This document shows positions 9,318-17,636 of a stretch of DNA of 64,000 nt, in pieces. The translations under genes and the position numbers were made by a program. How positions within the stretch are numbered: position 1 is the stretch's first letter; each line of letters opens with the position of its first letter. The DNA comes from Saccharicrinis sp050589685 (lineage in GTDB: Bacteria > Bacteroidota > Bacteroidia > Bacteroidales > Marinilabiliaceae): NCBI RefSeq assembly GCF_050589685.1, contig NZ_JBNGOS010000007.1, forward strand, positions 143,277 to 207,276, written 5' to 3'. The notes under the pieces were generated by a model, which saw nothing but the letters and a program-made list of their open reading frames with translations, made no database searches and was not told the DNA's origin.

Positions 9318-10592
9318 ATGATATATTATGAACAAGGAGCAGCTGATGAAATATTAAGCAACGAAGATCTCCAAAAAGGATTGGAAATGGCGCTGGAACA
9401 ACTTGGGCACCGCAAAAAGGTGCTGGTTATCCCGCCTGATTTTACCCGTTTTCATTCCAAAGCCGGTGAGTTAACCACATACGCATTCAAATACTACGGT
9501 GAACATGTGCACGATATCTTACCGGCTTTAGGAACGCATGTTGCCATGACCGACCAGGAAATAAACACCATGTTTCCCGGTATTCCTCATCGTCTTTTCA
9601 GGGTTCATAACTGGCGAAACGATGTGGTTACCGTCGGGACCATTCCCGGCAAAAAAGTAGCCGAGATAACCCATGGTGCATTAAGTTATGATTGGCCTGC
9701 GCAAGTCAACAAGCTACTTTGGGAAGGCAAACACGACCTTATCTTATCAATTGGGCAGGTAGTGCCTCACGAAGTGATAGGAATGGCCAACTATAATAAA
9801 AATATTCTAGTGGGCACGGGAGGTTCAGAAGGCATCAACAAAAGTCATTTTGTGGGTGCTGTACATGGCATGGAAAACGTGATGGGTAGAGCCGACAATC
9901 CTGTTCGGGAAATCCTAAATTATGCTTCGGAGAATTTCATCAACCATCTGCCAATAATGTATGTGCACACTGTAATAGGAAGAGATCCAGAATCCGGCCA
10001 ATTGGTTACGCGAGGACTATTTATTGGCGATGATTATTCCGTGTTTACCAAAGCTGCCGCATTATCTTTGGAAGCGAACTTTACCATGTTGGATAAACCT
10101 TTCAAAAAGGCCGTGGTTTATCTTGACCCGTCCGAGTTTAAGAGCACATGGCTGGGCAACAAAAGTATTTATCGTACCCGTATGGCTATGGCCGATGATG
10201 GTGAATTAATCGTGTTGGCGCCTGGATTAAAAGAATTTGGTGAGGACAAGGAGATTGACCGTTTGATTAGGAAATATGGTTATCGGGGAACTCCTCATAC
10301 CATGAAAATGCTGAAGGAAAACAAGGAATTAGAAGAGAACCTTGGGGCGGCTGCTCACCTAATACATGGAAGTTCCGAAGGACGGTTTAACATTACCTAC
10401 TGTCCCGGTCACCTGACCAAAGAAGAAATAGAATCGGTCAACTTTAAATATGCCGACTTGAATGGGATGATTGAAAAATATAATCCTGAAAAATTAACCG
10501 AAGGTTATAATACCATGCCCGATGGGGAAGAAATCTATTTTATCTCAAATCCTGCAGTTGGACTTTGGGCATATAAAGAAAGATTTATATAA
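9318..10592 (+). CDS. LarA-family (nickel-pincer) racemase/epimerase homologue
   Basis: The 424-residue protein is a homologue of lactate racemase LarA (DUF2088). LarA enzymes interconvert alpha-hydroxyacid stereoisomers by hydride transfer on a nickel-pincer cofactor. I see the N-terminal PDFTR motif (40-44), LGTH with His74, and the block PHEVIGMANYNKNILVGTGG with His151 and Lys161, the latter in the place of the cofactor-binding Lys. No larB, larC or larE genes are in the window, so cofactor synthesis must be encoded elsewhere. Family members acting on sugar acids are known, and the position between a PfkB kinase and a TRAP operon suggests an aldonate or uronate C2-epimerase. That substrate is inference. 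Confidence 0.85.
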   Translation: MIYYEQGAADEILSNEDLQKGLEMALEQLGHRKKVLVIPPDFTRFHSKAGELTTYAFKYYGEHVHDILPALGTHVAMTDQEINTMFPGIPHRLFRVHNWRNDVVTVGTIPGKKVAEITHGALSYDWPAQVNKLLWEGKHDLILSIGQVVPHEVIGMANYNKNILVGTGGSEGINKSHFVGAVHGMENVMGRADNPVREILNYASENFINHLPIMYVHTVIGRDPESGQLVTRGLFIGDDYSVFTKAAALSLEANFTMLDKPFKKAVVYLDPSEFKSTWLGNKSIYRTRMAMADDGELIVLAPGLKEFGEDKEIDRLIRKYGYRGTPHTMKMLKENKELEENLGAAAHLIHGSSEGRFNITYCPGHLTKEEIESVNFKYADLNGMIEKYNPEKLTEGYNTMPDGEEIYFISNPAVGLWAYKERFI

Positions 10593-10610
10593 AAATAAAC
10601 ATCAAAATAC

Positions 10611-10643
10611 TATATTTGTGTAGCAATACAAACGTTTGCACAA
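10611..10643 (+). promoter_or_regulatory. TRAP operon promoter with LacI operator
   Basis: TATATTTG at 10611-10618 fits the Bacteroidota -7 box exactly. The palindrome CAAACGTTTG at 10629-10638 would cover the start point. The surrounding 17 bases TACAAACGTTTGCACAA (10627-10643) are identical to the lacI promoter site at 2061-2077. This makes the TRAP transporter a target of the repressor encoded at 1032-2036. Confidence 0.8.
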
Positions 10644-10737
10644 AACAAACGGAAAAATCGAATCATAGAAATTGTGACAGGTAGCCATTATCTTGCCTAA
10701 AGCATTTCTACCATTTTAAATTAGAAAAAAACTATCT

Positions 10738-11721
10738 ATGCGATTTAAATTAGCAGCATCAGTATTATTTGTTGGCCTTCTTTTATTTCTGGCAGGATGT
10801 AAAACTGCCAACAAGACCACCACCCTTAAGCTGGCCCATGGGCTCGATCCAACCCACCCCGTGCATAAAGCTATGGTTTTTATGGCCGATAAACTTGAAG
10901 AAGAATCGGAGGGCAAAATGAAAATGGAAATATATCCCAGCGGGCAACTTGGCGGCGAACAGCAATGTGTAGAGCTATTACAAATTGGAAGCCTGGCCAT
11001 TACAAAAGTTTCCGCTGCCGTAATGGAAAGCTTTACGCCCAATTATCAGGTACTTGGACTTCCATATATTTTCAAGTCCAGGGAACATTCCTTTACGGTA
11101 TTGGATGGTGCGATCGGAAAAGAATTCCTGAATTCCACGGAAAAATATAATTTGAAGGGGCTTTGCTTTTACGATGCGGGTTTCCGCAGTTACTATACCA
11201 TTGATAAACCTATTAATTCTCCCGAGGATTTGAATGGCATGAAAATAAGGGTGATGAAAAGCCAGACGGCCATGAACATGGTAAAAGCGATGGGAGGTTC
11301 TCCAACACCAATCTCGTGGGGAGAGTTATACACGGCACTTCAAAGCGGGGTGGTTGACGGAGCCGAAAACAACCCTCCCAGTTTGTACACATCGCGTCAT
11401 TACGAGGTTTGTAAAAAATATACCCTCAACGAACACACCGCCGTGCCTGACGTGTTAATTATAAGTACCGTAGTCTGGAACAAGCTGACAGAGCAAGAAA
11501 AAAAATGGTTACAAGCTGCCGCTGACGCTTCTGTTCCTGAAGAGCGCAGACTTTGGGCTGAGGCCGAACAAGAAGCTTTGGACGAAGTACAAAAGGCGGG
11601 TGTCGAAATTATCCGTCCCGATAAAGCTCCATTTATGAAAACTGTTGAAAGTATTTTTGATGGGTACAAATCTCAACCCGAGATTTACAGCTTAATTCAA
11701 CGTATCAGAAACGTAAACTAA
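10738..11721 (+). CDS. dctP: TRAP transporter solute-binding lipoprotein
   Basis: The 327-residue protein is a DctP-type solute receptor. It starts with a lipoprotein signal peptide ending in LFLAGC (Cys21), so it is tethered rather than free in the periplasm. Family motifs include LAHGLDPTHPVHKA, YPSGQLGGEQQ and the specificity block MKIRVMKSQTAMNMVKAMGGSPTPISWGE, in which the Arg normally binds the ligand carboxylate. The dctQ and dctM genes follow directly, and the neighbouring uronate genes and LacI operator indicate a uronate or related sugar acid as ligand. The exact ligand is not visible. Confidence 0.93.
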   Translation: MRFKLAASVLFVGLLLFLAGCKTANKTTTLKLAHGLDPTHPVHKAMVFMADKLEEESEGKMKMEIYPSGQLGGEQQCVELLQIGSLAITKVSAAVMESFTPNYQVLGLPYIFKSREHSFTVLDGAIGKEFLNSTEKYNLKGLCFYDAGFRSYYTIDKPINSPEDLNGMKIRVMKSQTAMNMVKAMGGSPTPISWGELYTALQSGVVDGAENNPPSLYTSRHYEVCKKYTLNEHTAVPDVLIISTVVWNKLTEQEKKWLQAAADASVPEERRLWAEAEQEALDEVQKAGVEIIRPDKAPFMKTVESIFDGYKSQPEIYSLIQRIRNVN

Positions 11722-11749
11722 CCGGTGTGACCGGAGCAAACTGAACAAC

Positions 11750-12223
11750 ATGGAAATAAAACAAAAACTAGATAAATTCCTGGAGAAAACGCTCATATTT
11801 ATCATGAGCATCCTGGTATTAGATGTATTATGGCAGGTGTTAAGCCGATATATTCTTTCATCGCCAAGTTCATTCACCGATGAGTTGGCCGGCTTCCTAT
11901 TAATATGGGTAGGTATATTAGGGGCTGCGTACGTAGCAGGACAAAGACAACACCTGGCCATTGATTTATTGGTGCAAAAATCTTCCGAAGCGAATAAAAC
12001 CAAACTTTATCTTTTTATTAATGTCTGTATAGCTTTGTTTGCAATAACCGTTATGGTTATTGGTGGAGCATGGTTGTCCATCACCAGATTCCAATTCGAA
12101 GTAACATCTGCGGCCTTAAGAATCCCTTTGGGCTATGTTTACCTGGTAATGCCATTAAGCGGGTTGCTTATCCTATACTATTCAATTTACTTTATTATTC
12201 ACCCTAACGAAAATCTTGCATAA
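11750..12223 (+). CDS. dctQ: TRAP transporter small membrane subunit
   Basis: The 157-residue protein has four predicted membrane helices and the DctQ family features (LDVLWQVLSRYILSSPSSFTDELAGFLLIWVGILGAAY). It forms the permease with DctM. Its stop codon overlaps the dctM start (TAATG at 12221-12225), indicating translational coupling. It starts 28 bases after dctP. Confidence 0.92.
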   Translation: MEIKQKLDKFLEKTLIFIMSILVLDVLWQVLSRYILSSPSSFTDELAGFLLIWVGILGAAYVAGQRQHLAIDLLVQKSSEANKTKLYLFINVCIALFAITVMVIGGAWLSITRFQFEVTSAALRIPLGYVYLVMPLSGLLILYYSIYFIIHPNENLA

Positions 12224-13683
12224 TGGACTACTTAGGTATATTCGTTCTTATATTTTCCTTTATATTTTTATTGGTATCCGGTGTACCCATTGCTTTTAGT
12301 ATTGGTATATCCGGAATATTGACCATGTTGGTTAGTATCGATTCCTTACCTGCATTTACTACCTATGCACAGAGAATGGCTACCGGTTTGGACAGTTTTG
12401 CCTTGTTGGCTATTCCATTTTTTATACTGGCCGGAAACATCATGAATAGTGGCGGAATAGCCATACGACTCATCAATCTGGCGAAGATATTGGTGGGCAA
12501 ATGGCCGGCAGGATTGGCCTACGTTAACGTATTTGCCAATATGCTTTTCGGTGCCATATCAGGCTCTGCCGCTGCCTCTGCTTCGGCTATTGGTTCTATC
12601 ATGGGGCCGGAGATGAAAAAAGATGGTTACAACGAGAATTTTAGTGCGGCCGTTAATATTTCCTCGGCCACAACCGGCCTTTCAATTCCTCCGAGCAATA
12701 TCCTGATTGTATATTCTTTGGCCAGTGGCGGCGTGTCTATTACAGCACTTTTCCTGGCAGGGTATTTACCCGGTATTTTAACCGGACTTGCCATCATGCT
12801 CACGTCTATGGCATTAGTTATCAGTTATAAAAGCGGAATCAAAGCCTCCATGTTGGCCACATTAAAGGTACTGGTCGGTGCCGCTGCAACATTTGGTTTA
12901 ATTGCAGGAATGATAGCCATCAAAGGGCAATCTGTGTTAACCTACAACCTGGTTTGGGCTGGGATTGGTGCTTTTCTATTATTCTTAATTGTAAGATTTT
13001 CGGTTAAACGTCCTGCTTCTGTAAAACGTGGTTTAAAAGTATTGTGGGATGCCGTTCCAAGTTTGTTCCTGCTAATTGTAGTTATCGGGGGTATTGTAGG
13101 TGGGTTATTTACCGCTACAGAAGCGTCTGCTGTTGCCGTGCTTTATGCGCTGGTTCTTTCTTTAATTTATAATGAAATTAAGATTTCTGACATTCCAGAT
13201 ATCATTTTAAGGTCGGTTAAAACAACTGCTATCGTGCTCCTTTTAGTAGCTACTTGCATTGGTCTTTCCTGGATTATGGCTTATGAGAATATTCCACAGA
13301 ATGTTAGTGCTGGTTTATTAGGCATTAGCGACAACCCAATCGTTATCCTATTGATTATCAACCTCATTTTGTTGATTGTTGGTGTATTTATGGATATGAC
13401 TCCGGCAGTGCTTATCTTTACGCCCATTTTTTTACCGATAGTTACCAATATGGGTGTTGACCCAACACACTTTGGTATTATTATGGTATTGAACCTGAGT
13501 GTTGGATTGTGCACACCACCTGTAGGTTCGGTATTATTTATTGGATGCAGTGTGGCCAACATTAAAATCGATAAGGTAATAAAACCTTTGCTCCCTATGT
13601 TTTTGGCCATGGTAGCAGTGTTGATGATGGTGACCTATATTCCGCAAATTAGTTTGTGGTTGCCACGGATATTTGGATTCTAA
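12223..13683 (+). CDS. dctM: TRAP transporter large membrane subunit
   Basis: The 486-residue protein is a DctM permease subunit with about 12-13 hydrophobic helices. The conserved motifs GAISGSAAASASAIGSIMGPEM, IPPSNILIVY and VGLCTPPVGSVLFIG are present. A loop region around residues 200-280 is longer than in the 425-residue standard form and contains extra hydrophobic stretches, a common variant in Bacteroidota. It works with the dctP and dctQ products in sodium-driven uptake of a sugar acid across the inner membrane. Confidence 0.93.
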   Translation: MDYLGIFVLIFSFIFLLVSGVPIAFSIGISGILTMLVSIDSLPAFTTYAQRMATGLDSFALLAIPFFILAGNIMNSGGIAIRLINLAKILVGKWPAGLAYVNVFANMLFGAISGSAAASASAIGSIMGPEMKKDGYNENFSAAVNISSATTGLSIPPSNILIVYSLASGGVSITALFLAGYLPGILTGLAIMLTSMALVISYKSGIKASMLATLKVLVGAAATFGLIAGMIAIKGQSVLTYNLVWAGIGAFLLFLIVRFSVKRPASVKRGLKVLWDAVPSLFLLIVVIGGIVGGLFTATEASAVAVLYALVLSLIYNEIKISDIPDIILRSVKTTAIVLLLVATCIGLSWIMAYENIPQNVSAGLLGISDNPIVILLIINLILLIVGVFMDMTPAVLIFTPIFLPIVTNMGVDPTHFGIIMVLNLSVGLCTPPVGSVLFIGCSVANIKIDKVIKPLLPMFLAMVAVLMMVTYIPQISLWLPRIFGF

Positions 13684-13736
13684 ATCCACAATTAAAAAAG
13701 GAATTTTGATGTTCACTGCTGCGCAGTTTCCATCTT

Positions 13737-13797
13737 TTTGTCCACGAATCACACGGAAAAACAAGAATAAGTTTAAGTCGTGAAATTCGTGGACAAA
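13737..13797 (+). terminator. Long hairpin after the TRAP operon
   Basis: TTTGTCCACGAAT at 13737-13749 pairs perfectly with ATTCGTGGACAAA at 13785-13797, and CACG (13752-13755) can pair with CGTG (13779-13782) inside. The stem lies 54 bases after the dctM stop, followed by an A-rich rather than T-rich stretch. It may act as a terminator or an RNA-stabilising element. Similar 'CACGAATT' wording recurs near 29515, so it may also be a dispersed intergenic repeat. Confidence 0.45.
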
Positions 13798-13861
13798 CAA
13801 AAATATTTGCAAAGCAATTCAAATTGGTACTTGTTTTAAATAATTCGAGGTTTTAGTTTTA

Positions 13862-14911
13862 ATGAGCAAAACAATTAGAATAAAAGATATAGCCGAAAAG
13901 GCGGGTGTTTCAATCGGAACGGTAGACCGTGTACTGCATAACCGTGGTGAGGTGAAGGCTGCCACAAAGGAAAAAGTATTGGCTATAGCGGAAAAGCTTA
14001 ACTACAAACCCAATGTTGCTGCACGTGCCTTAAAGTCGCCGACCACCTATAAGATTGCCGTATTGATTCCTATTTGCCAAGGCGACAACCAATTCTGGAA
14101 GATGCATCCCCTTGGGATAGAGAACGGAAAAGAAGCTATCTATCCTTTCCGTGCGAAACTTGAATTCTTTTATTACGAGATGCATAACCCCAACGATTTT
14201 ATGAAACAGGCATCTGCGCTTGTGGAATGGCAACCCGATGGGGTTATTATGGCTCCCATCCTCAAGAACGAGTCGGAGGAACTTTGCCATAAACTAGATG
14301 ACATGCAGGTACCCTACGTCTTTATTGATACCAATATTGAAAATACCAATAGTCTGACCTTTGTAGGTGAAGATGCGTACCAGGCCGGTCGTGTCGCGGC
14401 CAGCTTAATTGACACAGGCATTTCTCCTACCAAGGATATTCTTATCGTCAATATTGCCAAAGACCTGGAAAACATTCAGCATCTAAAGCACCGTAACCAA
14501 GGCTTTTTAAGTTATTTTATGGATGCCGGAAATAACAATGGCCTTAAAATAAGCGTTGAAGTACCTAACACTGAACCTAAGGAAGTAAAAGCAATACTTG
14601 ATAAAGTTTTTGAGAACAACCCCAACATTGGAGGCGTATTCGTTTCCAGTTCCCGCACTTACGTGGTAGCAGAGTATTTACAAAAATACAACAAACAAAA
14701 CTTATTCTTGGTTGGGTACGAGCTGTTCGGCAAAAACAGCGATTTCCTTCAACAAAGGGTTATCAACTTTTTGATAGGTCAGCGTCCTATAGAACAAGCC
14801 GAAAAGACATTTAAAAAGCTTTTCGATTTTATGGCACACAATGCCGTGCCCGACAAAAAAGACTATCAACCGATTGATATTATCAATGCAGAGAATTTAG
14901 GGCTACAGTAA
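13862..14911 (+). CDS. LacI-family transcriptional regulator
   Basis: The 349-residue protein has an N-terminal LacI helix-turn-helix (IRIKDIAEKAGVSIGTVDRVL) and a type 1 periplasmic-binding-protein sensor domain. The GTVDRVLHNRG variant of the recognition helix and the short sensor motifs (IPICQGDNQFW) mark it as a member of the Bacteroidota group that responds to sugars or sugar acids. It lies 178 bases after dctM with no clear palindromic operator ahead of it. It is homologous to the next regulator (15370-16416), but the two diverge through the sensor domain, so they probably sense different ligands. Its targets are unknown. Confidence 0.88.
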   Translation: MSKTIRIKDIAEKAGVSIGTVDRVLHNRGEVKAATKEKVLAIAEKLNYKPNVAARALKSPTTYKIAVLIPICQGDNQFWKMHPLGIENGKEAIYPFRAKLEFFYYEMHNPNDFMKQASALVEWQPDGVIMAPILKNESEELCHKLDDMQVPYVFIDTNIENTNSLTFVGEDAYQAGRVAASLIDTGISPTKDILIVNIAKDLENIQHLKHRNQGFLSYFMDAGNNNGLKISVEVPNTEPKEVKAILDKVFENNPNIGGVFVSSSRTYVVAEYLQKYNKQNLFLVGYELFGKNSDFLQQRVINFLIGQRPIEQAEKTFKKLFDFMAHNAVPDKKDYQPIDIINAENLGLQ

Positions 14912-15114
14912 AAGGAAAAATAAATAACTGCATCTAAGGTTATCTTCTCATAAGCCGTAAACTCTACATATAGTATCTATCGGCATCATATATACTCCTT
15001 AAAATATCTACTTGACTTGTCCTAAAGAACCGTTACAGAATATTGAACCCTACAGTTTGACTAAATAAAAAAGTCGATCTCTATAAATAAGGAACCGGCT
15101 TTAATTTTTTTCCA

Positions 15115-15275
15115 AAACTCTCATTAGATTACACCCGAATGCCCATTCGATCATAATTATCTAAAATTTGCTCCATAAAAGCATGTAAGATTTTATATAT
15201 CGGGATTCTCTCAATAGGCTTTTGTCTTCTGAAATTAAGAAATTTGAAGAATTCTTAATGACAGATCTCAGTTTA
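15115..15275 (+). repeat. Diverged intergenic repeat, copy A
   Basis: This noncoding stretch aligns by eye with 29641-29800 at nearly the same length. Shared landmarks in order are a CATTAG, AATGCC-ATTCGAT, ATCTAAA, ATCGGGA and TTC-TAATGACAGATC. An imperfect inverted repeat at the right end (ATTAAGAA ... TTCTTAAT) is found in both. It sits in the 458-base gap between two LacI genes (14912-15369), which otherwise contains only the operator pair described below. Confidence 0.5.
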
Positions 15276-15297
15276 TTTAGTTTGGCTTAATAAAAAA

Positions 15298-15360
15298 TGC
15301 GTAAACGATTACGCAGTTAAAAAAATAATCCTTACATTTGCTTGCGTAATCGTTTACGCA
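15298..15360 (+). promoter_or_regulatory. Double LacI operator around a promoter box
   Basis: TGCGTAAACGATTACGCA at 15298-15315 and its exact reverse complement TGCGTAATCGTTTACGCA at 15343-15360 lie 45 bp apart centre to centre. Between them TACATTTG (15333-15340) fits the Bacteroidota -7 box. The second operator would cover the start point and ends nine bases before the ATG at 15370. This is a strong signature of autorepression by the LacI protein that follows. Confidence 0.85.
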
Positions 15361-15369
15361 AATTGTTAA

Positions 15370-16416
15370 ATGAATAGAAAAGTAAGAGTTAAGGATATTG
15401 CTCAAGAAGCGGGGGTTTCAACAGGTACTGTAGATCGCGTGTTGAATAAGCACGGAAGAGTAAGTGAAGAAACCCGGAAAAAAGTATTACAGATTGCGAA
15501 TCAGTTAGGGTATAAGCCCAATATGTTTGCCAAGTCGCTCTCATCAAAAAGACTAAACAAAATTGTAATCTGTCTTCCTGCCGCGCACATAAATAATCCA
15601 TATTGGGAAAAGCCGATTGAGGGCATTGAAAAAGCCAAGAAAGAATTGGCTGATTATAACTTCTTGATTCAGTATTACACATTCGATGCCTCTTCTCAGG
15701 ACCTATATAGCGAAACACTGGATCGGGCCATTGACGAGGAACCAGACGGAATAATTTTTAGCCCATTATTCAATAAAATTGCAAAGCTAAAAGTAAGCAA
15801 GCTAAAAGAAAAACAAATACCCTTTGTTTTTATGGATATTGATATGCCTGGCGCAGGTAATTTGGCTTATTTTGGACAGGAGGCTATGTTATGTGGAAGA
15901 GTGGCTGGCAGCTTAATGAAAACCTGTTTAACTGCCAACTCCAATGTGCTGATCATTAAAATAGCACCTCACAAAGATTTTTCGGCACACATTAGGGATC
16001 GTATAAAAGGGTTTAAGTCTGCGTTGAGTGTTACGGGAATAACAACAACCACCCTTGAAATTGATATAGTTAAGGAAAACGAACCCAACTTAACCTTGCA
16101 GCAACATTTAATGAATGCGGAAAAATATCAGGGTGTTTTTGTGCCTAATTCAAGAGCGTTTAAAGTTGCTGAATTTATCGAACAAAATCATGTTAAGGAC
16201 ATGGTGGTGATAGGCAACGATGTATTTTCAAATAATGTAAGGTATCTTGAAAAAGGTATTATTACTTTTTTGCTAGGACAAAAACCTGAAGAGCAGGTCT
16301 TTAATGCAATCATGGCTTTATTTAACCATTTAATTCTAAAAAAGGAGGTTGTTAAGAAAAACTACAGCCCTATCAATATAATAATTAAAGATAATGTTAA
16401 ATACTATCATGATTAA
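15370..16416 (+). CDS. LacI-family regulator of the alginate lyase operon
   Basis: The 348-residue protein has the helix-turn-helix VRVKDIAQEAGVSTGTVDRVLNKHGRV and a sugar-sensing C-terminal domain. Its own promoter is flanked by two copies of an 18-bp operator. The PL7 lyase gene begins 32 bases after its stop codon and the PL6 gene follows, so the regulator probably controls the lyase genes together with itself. The ligand is most likely an alginate breakdown product such as DEH or KDG; this is inferred from position only. Confidence 0.9.
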   Translation: MNRKVRVKDIAQEAGVSTGTVDRVLNKHGRVSEETRKKVLQIANQLGYKPNMFAKSLSSKRLNKIVICLPAAHINNPYWEKPIEGIEKAKKELADYNFLIQYYTFDASSQDLYSETLDRAIDEEPDGIIFSPLFNKIAKLKVSKLKEKQIPFVFMDIDMPGAGNLAYFGQEAMLCGRVAGSLMKTCLTANSNVLIIKIAPHKDFSAHIRDRIKGFKSALSVTGITTTTLEIDIVKENEPNLTLQQHLMNAEKYQGVFVPNSRAFKVAEFIEQNHVKDMVVIGNDVFSNNVRYLEKGIITFLLGQKPEEQVFNAIMALFNHLILKKEVVKKNYSPINIIIKDNVKYYHD

Positions 16417-16448
16417 TAATATGAATTTTGAAACTAAACGATAAAAAA

Positions 16449-17549
16449 ATGAAAAAAAACATTGTCACCTCATTATCAACGTTCTTAATCCTTGGTATTA
16501 TATTAATACTACATAGCTGTTCCATTACTGCTAAAGAAACGAATAACAAAGAAACGCAAAAAACAGTTTACGCAAGTGACATTACTCCATTTTTCAATGA
16601 TTGGAAATTGATTTTAGGTGATGGTTCAAATGTTGGTCATGCAAACAATTTTGAGCATAAAGATTTCTTCTATACTGCATATGATGGTAAAAACAATTGG
16701 GTAGTTTATAAAGCTCCCAATGCGGGAAATACCCATGGAACATCAAACAATACAAGAACAGAATTGGCTCAAGTAAAAAAATGGACACCTAAAACTGATG
16801 CTAAATTGTCAGCTACACTTAAAGTTATGAATGTATCATCTACAGGTGATGCTCGGGTGGCAGCTTCGTATGCTGTAGTCATTGGCCAGATTCATAGCGC
16901 GGATGGACATGAAAACGAACCGCTTAAAATATTTTATAAGAAATTCCCTGGACACAGCAAAGGTTCCGTTTTTTGGCATTATGAAATTAATACAGCAGGT
17001 GATGACAATTCTGTAAGATGGGATTATTCAACAGCTGTTTGGGGATATGACTTTTCTGTGGTTGGTAGCGAAGAAAACGCCTATCCGGAAGAACCTAAGG
17101 AAGGAATCGAATTAGGTGAAGAATTTAGTTACGAAATCGAAGTGAAAAATGGGTTAATGTACCTAACATTCACAAGTGAAGGTCATGACACCAAAACATT
17201 TACAAAAAACTTAATCAAATCAGAGTACACAACATCTGCCGATATTCCTAAACAAACACAGGATCTATTTGTGCCAATCGGTCAAGACGGCGTAGAGCGA
17301 GAAAATGCCTATGCCGATGAAGGTCTTTTTTTTAAGCTAGGGACGTACAATCAAACGAATGGGAAATCTCCCGAAATAAATAAAAACTGGTGTTCCGGTG
17401 CTGAAACACATGGCGGTAATATTCAAAAACAATATGCAGATGGAAACTATGCTGAAGTTTGGTTTAAAACAGCAAGTTTATATGTGAGCGATGATGCTGT
17501 GTCTAACGAAGGCTATTTCACTAAAAATGATTACTTGTACAAGAAATAA
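16449..17549 (+). CDS. Alginate lyase, polysaccharide lyase family 7
   Basis: The 366-residue protein (start at 16449, seven codons inside the longest frame) has a lipoprotein signal ending at Cys24 (LILHSC). It contains the three PL7 signature regions: RTEL (103-106), QIH (147-149) and FFKLGTYNQ (294-302). In this jelly-roll fold the QIH His and the Tyr of the last motif perform beta-elimination on alginate. A QIH motif, with Ile, is usually associated with activity toward guluronate or mixed blocks. The gene follows the LacI regulator by 32 bases. It should act as an endolyase anchored to a membrane, probably exposed outside. Confidence 0.93.
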   Translation: MKKNIVTSLSTFLILGIILILHSCSITAKETNNKETQKTVYASDITPFFNDWKLILGDGSNVGHANNFEHKDFFYTAYDGKNNWVVYKAPNAGNTHGTSNNTRTELAQVKKWTPKTDAKLSATLKVMNVSSTGDARVAASYAVVIGQIHSADGHENEPLKIFYKKFPGHSKGSVFWHYEINTAGDDNSVRWDYSTAVWGYDFSVVGSEENAYPEEPKEGIELGEEFSYEIEVKNGLMYLTFTSEGHDTKTFTKNLIKSEYTTSADIPKQTQDLFVPIGQDGVERENAYADEGLFFKLGTYNQTNGKSPEINKNWCSGAETHGGNIQKQYADGNYAEVWFKTASLYVSDDAVSNEGYFTKNDYLYKK

Positions 17550-17636
17550 ATACAAATGTCTAATCAAGGATAATCTATCACCCCAAGCCTTGTTCTTTTT
17601 TTATCACTAGGGACACCCATTAAAACTTTTATCGAC

